Both the position numbers and the translations under genes were made by a program. The notes under the pieces are model-generated. The model saw only the letters and a list, made by a program, of their open reading frames with translations, was not told the origin of the DNA and did no database searches. This document shows positions 54,801 through 63,129 of a stretch of DNA of 64,000 nt, one piece after another. The DNA is from Gari tellinella (taxonomy: Eukaryota; Mollusca; Bivalvia; Cardiida; Psammobiidae). Each line of letters starts with the position of its first letter. Position 1 is the first letter of the stretch. The stretch is taken from positions 21,619,543 to 21,683,542 of the forward strand of contig OV277862.1 in the NCBI GenBank assembly GCA_922989275.2, read 5' to 3'.

Positions 54801-57800
54801 CTCTCACCGTCTATTCCATCATCTAATTCTGATGAACTGTCGTCTAACGTAAACATCACATGAGATCCATTCCTCTGAACACTTTCTGTGTATGTTTCCT
54901 CCATGAATGTCTGTTTAGAGATTCTACTTGGGGTGCCTAAAACTTCAGAGATCACAGTTTTTGAATGGAATTCTGAATCCAAATATGACTTCCTGGTTTT
55001 GTAAGAAGCCATATCATTTTGACTATTGTGTCTGTGGAGAAAAGTTGCTGCACCTTTTGTTGGAGGAGAAGAGGTCTCCTCTGAGTCATCTAGTTCTCTA
55101 ATACGGGGACCTGTTCCCCAATGTACATTGTCTTCAAACCTTGCCACACCTGGAATAGAGCCCGGCTCTCTGGAGTCAAAGAAGATAACACTGGGGTCGT
55201 CTGTAACATCCAAACAATTGTTGCTGAGCTCTGGTATGTTGAAGGCTGTGTCACCTAAGGATAGAGTAAACATGTGTGAAGTTACCATTTCAAGAAAGAG
55301 ATATATCGTCAATTCTCGTATTCTCGTGGTTTCTCATAATCTCGTGTCTTACAAAAACAGATTAAATGGACACTCCTGACATCCAGAAATATATCAACGT
55401 TTTCCTCCGATAAATTTATGTTGGAAAATGTTGTAAGGACAAATAAAACATCAATTGGGTTTGAGTTAGGACAAATAAAACATCAATTGGGTTTGAGTTA
55501 TCTTTTTTCGAAATTTCACATGTAAAACGTGTTGGATATTGTACCGCCATTGACCCGTTTACCGTGGACATCCTATTACCGGTGACTTCCGAGTATTCCA
55601 CATAGCGCCGCTACGCGCATGTGTAAAATCGTAACTTCCGTTTATCTTTCGGCTGCTGCTCAAGACTAATGTGTATAAAGCAAAAAAAAGCTTTCCTAAA
55701 GGGAAAGTGTGCATTTTTTTTATTAGCTCACCTGAGCCAAAGGCTCAAGGTGAGCTATTGTGACCGCTCACCGTCCGTAGTCCGTCTGTCCGTCTGTCCG
55801 TCTGTCCGTTCACTTTTACTTCAAACGACATCTCTACTGAAACCCGCCGATTGTAGGGAGAGTTCAAACTGCTTATGATGTTCCTTGGATGCTTCTCTAC
55901 AGAAGTTGTTCAAAAAAAAGGAAAAAAAGCACAAACTCTGCTTGAAAAAGCAAAAAAGCAAAAATCTTTAAAAAATCTTCTTGCCCAAAACTACTAGGCC
56001 CTAAGCTTTGATATTTGTACAGTAGAATCTCCTGGTGGATCTATCTATAGTTTGTTAAAATGAAATCCCTAGGGTCACATTTGACACCACCCTGCACAGT
56101 TTAAGTGCTGCTCTAGGCAGGTTTTACAGTATTTTTGATTTAGGCAGAACTGTATTTACCTGAGTTACCCTTAATATACTATGGGCAAATAGCCAATATT
56201 TGCAAACATTTTGGATCCAGATCAGATGCAACATAATCATAATGCTACATCTAATCTGGATCCAACCTATTTGCCACTCATTTACCAACTTAACATTTTC
56301 TAAATTGTTTTTTTGTACACTTTTCACATACAGTAGGTTTTAAGCAGACATCATTTCAGTCTGGTAAGGGTAAGCCCAAGCGTTCTAGCCACTGAGGTCA
56401 AATATTATGCAACTCTGAACTGGTAGTGGGTATCACAGAACTGGTCATGATCAGCTGAACATGTTGTCTGCTAAAGTTTAGATATGGTTCAGTCTGATTC
56501 ATACTTAGAGAAACAGGATCTGGAAGTGATCCACTGACAGTTATGTAATTATGTCTTATGCCATATTTATACATATGTTTAATATTGGTTTTGTCAGAGT
56601 TATCTGTATGTCTTTTCAATAATTCCACTTTAAACAGTCATGAAAATGTAAGATGCAAAAGTAAAGCAAAGTGTGCATTAACCCTTAGCCCGCCAAATAA
56701 ATTGTCGTCTGCTATATTTCTCGTCTGCTTCAAGTTTCAAAGTGCTTCAAAGTTGCTCAAAATTGCTGAAAATGTTGTCCGAGTGTCAAACAGCTTGGAT
56801 CCGGATGAGACGCCGAGTTACTCGGCGTCTAATCCGGATCCAAGCTGTTTGCATATAAAGCTATAGTCGTGAGTGGCAGGCTAAGGGTTAAGACACATTC
56901 TGCTTTACTTTCAACCTGCTTTAGGTGGCCACCTATTTTCAAAATTAGAAACATGCTATGGGGTAATGGGTAAAATGAAATTGCCTATTTGGAAAGAGCC
57001 TGATGAGAGGAAGTGCCATTTGCAAAGGCCATAACTCTGACATCATTGTTTTTTGAGTTATTTCCCTTTGTGATATTTTCTTGTCAAGAAGACAACTTCA
57101 GTTCTACTGATGCTATTGTAATGAAATTTTATGTATGGAAAGAAACTGATGAGAGAAAATGCCATGCACAAGGGCAGCAATATTTAGTTTTTCCCCTTTG
57201 TCATATTTTATTGTCAGGAAAATAATTCCAGTTCTGTTGACGCTAGTGAAATAATTATCATTTATTGGAAATGGAAATAGCTTGATAAGAGGATGTGTCA
57301 TGGATAAGGGTCATAAGCTTGGCAACAAAATTCACTTTTGTCATGTTTTCTTGTCTGGAAGATAACTCCATTTATAGTTATATTAAAATGTTGTCTTGCC
57401 CAGTCAACTTAGGTACAAACTTCAATGTCCTCAGGTGAGCGAATTAAGGGCCATGGCCCTCTTGTTAATTACGCAAGATAAATCATTTTCTCCCCATATA
57501 AAACCATTTAACCTATTTGTATAATGTGACATATTCCATTGCCCCCACTGTGAAAAAATGTGACGGAAAATATTACAACTTTTCAGTTAAAAATTATGTT
57601 AACAGATAGCCTTTCTTAATAATGTTTGATAGAAGTTCAAGCCGATACCTGAAAATACTTCCGGATGTCATTTTACCTGATCACCGATAATAGGACGAGT
57701 AACCAAAACAAACATGGCGGCGCACTCGCTACAGTTGACTATGATTATTTATGTCAAATTATGGGTGTATTTATATATTAAAGCTGAAAATCATAAAGAA

Positions 57801-59895
57801 ATGTTTACTTTATATGTTTAATATATTTTTTAGTTAAAAACCTTATTAATTGATGAGAAATAGTCAGACGAATCCTTAGATCACCGGTAATTGGGTGAAC
57901 CAGGATAATTCATTTAATACTAGTGCATAGTTAAATCTAAATAAACAAACAAAAATTGATGCCACAGACGCAGAAATTGTCCATATGATAGATTTAAAGT
58001 GACTCTAAAAACAGTTATCTGAACTGAAGAATTTATCCCCTCCATAGCAACAAACGTTGACAACCAATCAGAAGGCCCGAGAATATGAGAAACATTTGAC
58101 TGATTCAGATCATGCAGGGAGGTGTATTCAAACGTAGAAATGACCTGTTATACTTTTTTCGGAGTTTCAACTGTTTTTTAAGCCACAAAGAAGAATTCTT
58201 AAAAGCAATGTATGTCCTTTATATATATTCTAAGGCTTAGCCACACGAGAATAGGAGACAACAGTATACACAGTTATTTAACCCTTTTTTCTGCTTTACT
58301 TTCAGCCTGATTTAACCCATTACCCCATAATTACATCTTTAAACCTCTAATTTATTTATCTAAAAACAAAATAGTTCCACTTTATACAGTCATGAATATG
58401 TTCCATAAGAAAATTTTCCTAGAAGATTGTAGCTTAAAGCAGGCAGAAAGTAAAGCAGAATGCATCTTAAGGCACATTCTGCTTTACTTTCAACCTGCTT
58501 TAAGAAATCACCTGTCTTCAAAAGTAGAAACAGACTATGGGGTAATGGGTTAAGCAATCTGTTTTCAATACTGAAATCGAGCAGGGGGTGGGGTATAAAG
58601 GAGCGCCTCTTAACCCATTCCTCCAAGGAGTGCCTTTAGACACCAGTGCCTAATTCCCCACAAAAAGCTCAACACATAAATATTCCACATAAATACATTT
58701 GCAGCTTAGAATTCTGCATGCAATATGAAAGTAAAGCAGCAAGCTTCTAAAGTAGTTTTCATAAGGGTGTTGAGATCCCTGCTTAAACTGTTACCCCCAA
58801 AGTATGCCTTTTTATCCCTTTAATTTATTCTTAAATTTTATTCCAATTTATACAGTCTTGAATATGTCTCATAAATTTTAAAACAATTCATAAACAATAG
58901 AAGTTTGTAGGTTAAAGCATGCTGAAAGTAAAGCCGAATGCACCTTTACTTTCAACCTGCTTTAACTGGCTTTCTATCTTCAAATTGAGAAACAGGCTAT
59001 GGGGTAATGGGTTTACCACTTCACTGCCATAATTGTTTCTCAAATTTAAATTTTAGGCATTTTGACTAAGGAAATATTGCTTGTCAAAGAGTTTGGATCC
59101 TGATCAGGTGCTGGAAGGCAGTGTCTGGTCAGGATCCAAACTCTTTGCAAATAACCATTGTACTTTTGGTAAGGCAGTGTATGTGTTAACCTTTTCCTCA
59201 ATATGTATGTCATATGATACGATGTTTCCACTCTGTCCAAATAAACACACAATGAAGATTCACTGATAGTACTATAATATATAAGTGGCAGCTTGAAATC
59301 AGGTGAAAGTAAAGCAGTGAGATCTCATAGAAAAGCTTTTTTAAAGCAGTCATCTGCCTTTAACTATCAAAGAACTATGCTTTATCAATTGAATACGTGT
59401 GATTTGCACAGATGGCTAGGTAGGAAATGGTTCGTTCAGGGTATTAACATTTCACCCACTTTAAGAACAGTACATCCACAATTTTTCATACAGATATGAA
59501 TATGATTCATTCACATCACCAAGACAGTTTAGCTTTTCCTCCCAACAGAAGCCCCTTCGGCTACCTACTCCTCCACACAAGCACTATAATGATTTTTTAT
59601 TGATTAGGATGAATACATGCAGTACAATGGTAAAGCAGAAAACATCTACGTGAGGCTCCTGCTTTACTATCATCTTGCTTTAAGCAGTCAACTGTCTTTA
59701 GAACCAGTGATGCACTCTTTTGGCTTTATATGGTGAAAAAGTTAACTATTGCAATATAAGTTTTACCCGAGACCACTATAACAAACCTGAGCTTGGCTGT
59801 GGTTGACCCATGACTCCATATTCTAGCCATGCTGAGTTGTAGCCTACAATGTTCTGGTGTTGAAGACTTGCTAAAGCCTTTACCTCCCTCAGTAC
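45029..59895 (-). CDS. EIF2AK1: Haem-regulated eIF2-alpha kinase (HRI / EIF2AK1-like), 3' three coding exons
   Basis: Joined on the minus strand: 59895-59787, 55254-54677, 45865-45029. 507 residues to the stop; phases agree and the introns (4.5 and 8.8 kb) are GT/AG. In the family the enzyme phosphorylates eIF2-alpha in the cytosol and lowers translation in haem shortage or other stress. Visible: [20 protein letters not shown] with the helix-C Glu, a ~190-residue Ser/acid-rich insert, the hinge [12 protein letters not shown], catalytic HRDLKPRN (290-297), DFG (311-313), activation segment [10 protein letters not shown] (357-366) and a C-terminal coiled coil (about 452-500). PRNIFL and the final coil favour HRI over PERK, PKR or GCN2. 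The N-terminal haem-binding region and the glycine loop lie beyond 59895, probably outside the window. Confidence 0.92.
46085..46290 (-). repeat. Two-unit TGACCTTGA repeat in the HRI intron
   Basis: GGTCAAAGTCACAGTGACCT and GGTCAAGGTCACAGTGACCT about 125 bases apart, with TAGCTGATAAGATATAGGAG / TAGCTGAAAAGCTATGAGAT. No hairpin ends seen. Confidence 0.55.
46735..46975 (-). mobile_element. TTAA family-1 MITE, decayed
   Basis: TTTAACCCCTTCCCCCATAG at the left, TTATACAGTCAAAAATATGT and TCCTAGTAGATGGTAGCTTA inside; the palindrome is largely lost and the right end has become GGGAGGAAAGGGC. Confidence 0.65.
47534..49868. mobile_element. hAT-like element with nested insertion
   Basis: TIRs TAGGACTGCAACGGTTC and GAACCGTTGCAGCCCTA. 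An 8-base target duplication, GTTTTAAT (47526-47533) and GTATTAAT (49869-49876), has one difference. Sub-terminal words such as CCGAAATTTTTCGG fit hAT ends. No transposase frame. A 1.47-kb hairpin-ended element sits inside, leaving about 0.86 kb of its own sequence. All of it is in the second visible HRI intron. Confidence 0.83.
48123..49592 (-). repeat. Reverse hairpin-ended tandem-repeat element, ~169-bp units
   Basis: The 3' end at the left is AACAAGAGCCGCATGCGGCC then CGCTCACC. GGACCAG-type unit marks are at 48501, 48668, 48842, 49011 and 49179. The 5' end at the right is GACGACGGACGACGACGACG then AATAGGTGAGCTAAAAATT. It contains the palindrome GGTTGCCATGGCAACC at 49392. Confidence 0.85.
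50178..52921. mobile_element. 2744-bp TIR element with 7-bp target duplication
   Basis: Terminal inverted repeats CATGGAGGAATTATACCTGG and its complement at the right extend to 25 bases. CTGTAGT flanks both sides (50171-50177, 52922-52928). Left interior: three ~180-bp direct units (GAAGTTTGGTGTT at about 50457 and 50636, AAGTTAGGTGTT at 50270). Right interior: two to three ~220-bp units with CTTTAACTCGCCATAAAA. A GATC hairpin is at 51555-51612. No convincing coding frame. I could not assign a superfamily. Confidence 0.86.
51555..51612. repeat. GATC-core hairpin inside the 2.7-kb element
   Basis: CTGGATCCAGATCATACGCC against GGCATCTGATCTTGATCCAA. It is flanked by GACGAGTGTCAAACA and TTGTTTGCAAA as in other copies. 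Confidence 0.75.
54486..54594 (-). mobile_element. TTAA family-1 MITE, truncated
   Basis: AAAGCAAAATGTACCTTAAG / CATTCTGGTTTACTTTCAAC palindrome and the right end GGCTATGGGAAGTTAAG; the left end is missing. It lies about 85 bases from the donor of the HRI insert exon. Confidence 0.72.
54677..55254 (-). CDS. EIF2AK1: HRI exon ii: kinase insert
   Basis: The acceptor is CCTTAG|GT and the donor CTTTACAG|GTAAGT. 578 bases encode residues 37-229: [40 protein letters not shown] and a Ser/Thr/Asp-rich stretch ([20 protein letters not shown]). In eIF2-alpha kinases a variable insert divides the N-lobe between beta-4 and beta-5; in this family it is poorly conserved and often phosphorylated. This insert looks longer than the vertebrate HRI one. 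Assignment rests on exact phase fit on both sides. Confidence 0.85.
55725..56100 (+). repeat. Hairpin-started element, 3' truncated
   Basis: TTAGCTCACCTGAGCC / GGCTCAAGGTGAGCTATTG, then CCGTCTGTCCGTCTGTCC, and one unit like 8540-8830 (AAATCTTTAAAAAATCTTCT). It ends without a 3' hairpin. Confidence 0.78.
56200..56285. repeat. GATC-core hairpin
   Basis: TTTTGGATCCAGATCAGATG pairs with CATCTAATCTGGATCCAACC around an AT-rich loop; GCAAACA and ATTTGCC flank it. Confidence 0.78.
56640..56970 (-). mobile_element. TTAA family-1 MITE with a TTAA family-3 element in its centre
   Basis: AAAGTAAAGCAAAGTGTGCA precedes, and GACACATTCTGCTTTACTTT follows, the nested 56682-56887 element; the outer right end is GCTATGGGGTAATGGG. 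The left part starts near AACAGTCATGAAAATG and has lost its terminus. Confidence 0.83.
56682..56887. mobile_element. TTAA family-3 MITE, complete
   Basis: TTAA at 56678-56681 and 56888-56891. TIRs CCCTTAGCCCGCCA and TGGCAGGCTAAGGG. 206 bases. The core hairpin CAAACAGCTTGGATCCGGAT / ATCCGGATCCAAGCTGTTTG flanks GACGCCGAGTTACTCGGCGTC-type arms. Confidence 0.9.
56980..57470 (+). repeat. Tandem-repeat element with GGGCCATGGCCC 3' hairpin
   Basis: Three diverged units with GGAAAGA..CTGATGAGAG, AAGGGCAGCAATATT and GTTCTACTGATGCTATTG. The end CAGGTGAGCGAATTAAGGGC then CATGGCCCTCTTGTTAA. The 5' end is missing. Confidence 0.75.
57471..58300. other. HRI intron stretch with a promoter-like motif cluster
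   Basis: No repeats recognised here. It contains ACTTCCGGATGTCA (ETS-like, 57658), AACATGGCGGCGC (YY1-like, 57710) and GACAACCAATCAG (CCAAT-like, 58062). A 35-codon frame starts at the ATG of ATGGCGGCG (57714), but it has no known features. Confidence 0.35.
58316..58549 (-). mobile_element. TTAA family-1 MITE copy (reverse)
   Basis: TTAA at 58312-58315 and 58550-58553. Ends CCCATTACCCCATAATT and GACTATGGGGTAATGGG. Palindrome AAAGCAGGCAGAAAGTAAAG / CTTTACTTTCAACCTGCTTT around CATCTTAAGGCAC. Confidence 0.88.
58611..59012 (-). mobile_element. Two decayed family-1 MITE fragments
   Basis: TTAACCCATTCCTCCAAGGA at 58610 starts one fragment. CTTAAACTGTTACCCCCAAA near 58784 to GGCTATGGGGTAATGGGT at 59012 is a second, with AAAGCATGCTGAAAGTAAAG and CTTTACTTTCAACCTGCTTT. 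Confidence 0.68.
59013..59190. mobile_element. Small MITE with GATC hairpin
   Basis: The ends GGTTTACCACTTCACTGCC and GGCAGTGTATGTGTTAACC are inverted repeats. Inside, GAGTTTGGATCCTGATCAGG pairs with TGGTCAGGATCCAAACTC. It abuts the family-1 fragment at 59012. Confidence 0.75.
59787..59895 (-). CDS. EIF2AK1: HRI exon i: helix C to beta-4
   Basis: The acceptor on the minus strand is CATCAACTAG|GTA at 59896 and the donor CTCAG|GTTTGT at 59786. It encodes [20 protein letters not shown], then [16 protein letters not shown]. Vertebrate HRI reads [20 protein letters not shown] here. The Glu of REVK is the helix-C residue that pairs with the catalytic Lys. The exon of 109 bases leaves one base, which joins GT of the next exon to make Gly. 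It was found by reading the frame beside an unrelated longer open frame. Confidence 0.92.
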
Positions 59896-59954
59896 CTAGT
59901 TGATGGATGAACACAAAAACTATAATCTCTCACATTGACTTTTATCCAGCACAA

Positions 59955-60650
59955 TAAACAAGAGCCGCATGCGGCCCTAAATCGCTCACCTGAGGACTAT
60001 TGTGTTATATATTACTCAATGCAAAATGAAGTTTGTCATTGCATGTATGTGGACTGTTGCATGAAGAAGTAATTCGGAATCTGTTTGTCATTATTACTAT
60101 TTGAGCAAAAGGGGAAAATATGGCAATGATATAATTAGTGCTAATAAAGGGTCACTTCAAGCTGGGCCATTTTTGACCATGGGGACACGATTTGAACAAT
60201 TTTGGCAGAGGACCATAAGGCAAAGCTAGATACCAAATATAAAAGGTCTGGACCTTATGGTTTCAGAGAAGAAGATTTTTAAAGGTTTTCCTATAATTAT
60301 AAGTCTATGTAAAATTGATAAGCCCTGGGGCCGGTCCATTTTTGACACAGGGGTCATGATTTGAACAATTTTGGTAGAGGACCATGAGGCAAAGCTAGAT
60401 GCCAAATATAAAAGGTCTGGGCCTTACTGTTTCAGAGAAGAATATTTTTAAAGGTTTTCCTATATAAGTCTATGTAAAACTGATAAGCCCCATGCAGGCA
60501 GGGCCATTTTTGACCCTGGGGTCATGATTTGAACAATTTTTGTAGAGGACCACAAAGCAAAGCTAGATGCCATATATATTAGGTCTGGGCCTTACGGTTT
60601 CAGAGAAGAAGATTTTTAAAGGTTTTCCTATATATTAAAAAAAGATTTTT
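59955..60650 (-). repeat. Reverse hairpin-ended tandem-repeat element, 3' part
   Basis: AACAAGAGCCGCATGCGGCC then CGCTCACCTGAGG at the left, followed by three ~180-bp units (GAACAATTTTGGTAGAGGAC, TTTCAGAGAAGAAGATTTTT). It stops near 60650 without a 5' hairpin. Confidence 0.78.
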
Positions 60651-61055
60651 GGCTTCGTTTCTGTTTCAGGACAATAACTTTTACGATGAGCCGATCACAA
60701 TCGTTTTTGATGAACGGGTTGCTAATGATAATATGATGCTAACGATTGCATTTTAATATGGTTGGTCAAAGGTCACGTGATCTGTTACTAAAAATAGATT
60801 GTTGGCTTCGCATTGGTTTCCGGATTATAACTTTTGTTCTAATTTTGAGGATTTTAGAATATTCATGAACGTTAATTGGCTGCACCTAGAATTGATTAAG
60901 AGCTTGAAGAATTAGTTTACCAATTCTATAAAATGAGTTCAAGAATTTTTTGTAAATCTAGACTAAAAATTCTAAAACCATTAAATTTCTAGAAATTTTG
61001 CAGAATATTCATGAACGTTAAATAGCCGCTTCTAGAATTCTTCATGGTATAATTC
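60651..61055. other. Intergenic or intronic stretch, weak repeats only
   Basis: Two diverged copies of AGATTTTTGGCTTCGTTTC / AGATTGTTGGCTTCGCATTG, and TCACGTGATC (an E-box) at 60773. AATATTCATGAACGTTAA occurs twice (60870, 61003). No further exon of the kinase gene was recognised here. Confidence 0.4.
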
Positions 61056-61296
61056 TAAAACAAGAGCCCCATGGGGCATATTCGCTCACCTGAGAATATA
61101 GCTGAATAAATTGAGAAAATGATTTATGTCGAGGACTGACCTAGATTTGCAACAGACCGGAACCATTTGAACAAAATATGTAAAGTATATTTAAAAGTGT
61201 CACCATACCGAATATCAAAGCTCTGGCCATATTAGTGTCAGTGAAGAAGATGTTTGAAATCTTCTCTATATAACTCTATGTAAAACTGTGACCCGG

Positions 61297-61322
61297 GGAG
61301 GGGGGGGGGGGGGGGGGGGGGG
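61297..61322. repeat. Poly-G tract
   Basis: About 26 G at a place where sister units have CCCCGGGG only, so it arose by slippage or is an assembly artefact. Confidence 0.85.
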
Positions 61323-62825
61323 CTAATTTTGACCCCAAGGGCATTATTTGAACAAACTTGATAGAGGACCTGTAGGCGATGCTATGTGCTAAATATCTAA
61401 GCTCTGGCCCTTGTAATTTCAGACAAGAAGATTTTTTAAGTTTTCATTGAAAAAAAAATCTATTTTTAGCTTGTGTGACCTAGTTATGCAACCGACCAGA
61501 ACCATTTGAACAATTTTGGTATAGAACATCTAGAAGTGTCACCATGCCAAATATCAAAGCTCTGCCCATATTAGTTTCAGAGAAGAAGATGTTTGAAAAT
61601 TTCACTATATAACTCTATGTAAAACTGTGACCCCCGGGGCGGGGCCAGTTTTGACCCCAGGGACATAATTTGAACAAACTTGATAGAGGACCTGTAGGCG
61701 ATGCTATGTGCTAAATATCTAAGCTTGTAGTTTCAGACAAGAAGACCGACTCGAGTGTTTTTATTGACATTTTATAGAATGTAAATGACTTGGTGTACAT
61801 TCCTATCAATTCACGGGAATATAAACCCGTGAACAATGCTTTGAAACAGACATTTATCAAATTAACTACCGATAGAAATTCTCTTATCAAGTCTCGTGAG
61901 TCTCGTATGCGCCGCACGAGATTTGCGATATAGTGCGAGGTTTCAATTCCGTCAGTGTATAATTCTGTATTGAAACGATCTATTTTTAGCTCCTGTGACC
62001 TAGATATTCAGGAGATATGCTTCGGACAAAAATGAATTTATTATGATAAAGGGAGGCAATTCAATATTTGGAGATGACAGAGTTATAATTCTTGTGTACT
62101 ACACTTCTTTTTGTCATCCACTAACACAGTATCAAGGTTCAAGTTACAGTGCGGCAGAAAATTTGATTTTTTAAAAAAATTATGTAGAAAAAGGGAGATA
62201 ATTCAAAATTGGGAGATGGCAGAGTTATGGTTCTTGAGTACAGCACTTTTTCTGTCATCTCGTATCACTGTATCAAGTTTCATCAACTTACAATGCAATG
62301 CTCACGAGATACGCTCCAGAAAAATTTTGATTTTTTTTAAATAGAAAAGGGGAGATAATTAAATATTGGGAGATGACAGAGTCATGGTTCTTGTGTACTG
62401 CACCTCCTTATGTCATCACCTATCACTGTATCAAGTTCCATTATCTTACCGTGTAGCAGTCAAGAGATATACTCCGGACAAAAATTGTTTTGTATTTTTA
62501 GAAAAAGGGAGATAATTCAATATTGGGAGTTGACAGAGTTACTGTTCTTGTGTACTGCACTTCCTTGAGTCATCCTCTATCACTGTTATAAGTTTCATCA
62601 ACTTTCAGTGTAACGGTCCAGAGATATGCTCCGGACAAAATTAATTTTTTTATGAGAAAAAGGGAGATAATTCAAAATTGGGAGATGAGAGAGTTACGGT
62701 TCTTGTGTACTGCACCTCCTCCTGTCATTCTCTATCACTGTATCAAGTTTCATCAACCTACGGTGTACCGTTTAAGAGATATGCTCCGGACAAAAAAGCG
62801 TGACGGACGGACAGACGGACGTGCC

Positions 62826-62982
62826 ACCGAAATGGGTTAGAGGGCCTTTTCTTTTGTTATTTTCTTTTGTTTGAATAACGGGCCACGGCCCCTTATTCTA
62901 TTGTTACGGAATGAACTCTATTGTCTTCTTTTGTTATGTTTACCGTTATCTGGCCAGAAAAGGCCCTCTAACCCATTTCGGT
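62826..62982. mobile_element. ACCGAAATGGGTTAGAGGGC MITE in GTCC spacer
   Basis: Near-identical reverse-strand counterpart of 16711-16867, same ends and same interior (CGGGCCACGGCCCC, GAATGAACTCTATTGTC). Flanked by GGACGGACAGACGGACG and GGACGGACG. Confidence 0.83.
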
Positions 62983-63005
62983 TGTGCGGACGGACGTCCT
63001 TCCAT

Positions 63006-63129
63006 TTGGGCACTTGTTGGGTTTATTGCAACAAAAAATAACCAACAATAACCAACAATAACAGTAGGGCAATCACGTAATGAATGGAATCTATTGTTCT
63101 CCCTACCCAACAAAGGACCTTTCGTGCGT
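63006..63129. mobile_element. GTTGGGT-ended MITE in GTCC spacer
   Basis: GGGCACTTGTTGGGTTTATT at the left and CCTACCCAACAAAGGACC at the right, with ACCAACAATAACC repeated inside. Counterpart of 26926-27060. Confidence 0.62.

Noticed and set aside
55026..55379. 117-codon + strand frame opposite the kinase insert exon
   Set aside because: Antisense shadow of exon ii; no features of its own.
57714..57821. Short frame [10 protein letters not shown] after a good Kozak-like context
   Set aside because: Only 35 codons, no signal peptide or domain, no splice donor seen; kept only as part of a promoter-like observation.
59726..59914. 62-codon frame [12 protein letters not shown] on the minus strand
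   Set aside because: Shadow of the real kinase exon at 59787-59895, which is in another frame.
60773..60784. E-box TCACGTGATC as a lysosomal/clock-type regulatory site
   Set aside because: A single site in a repeat-like stretch with no nearby gene start; chance occurrence is likely.
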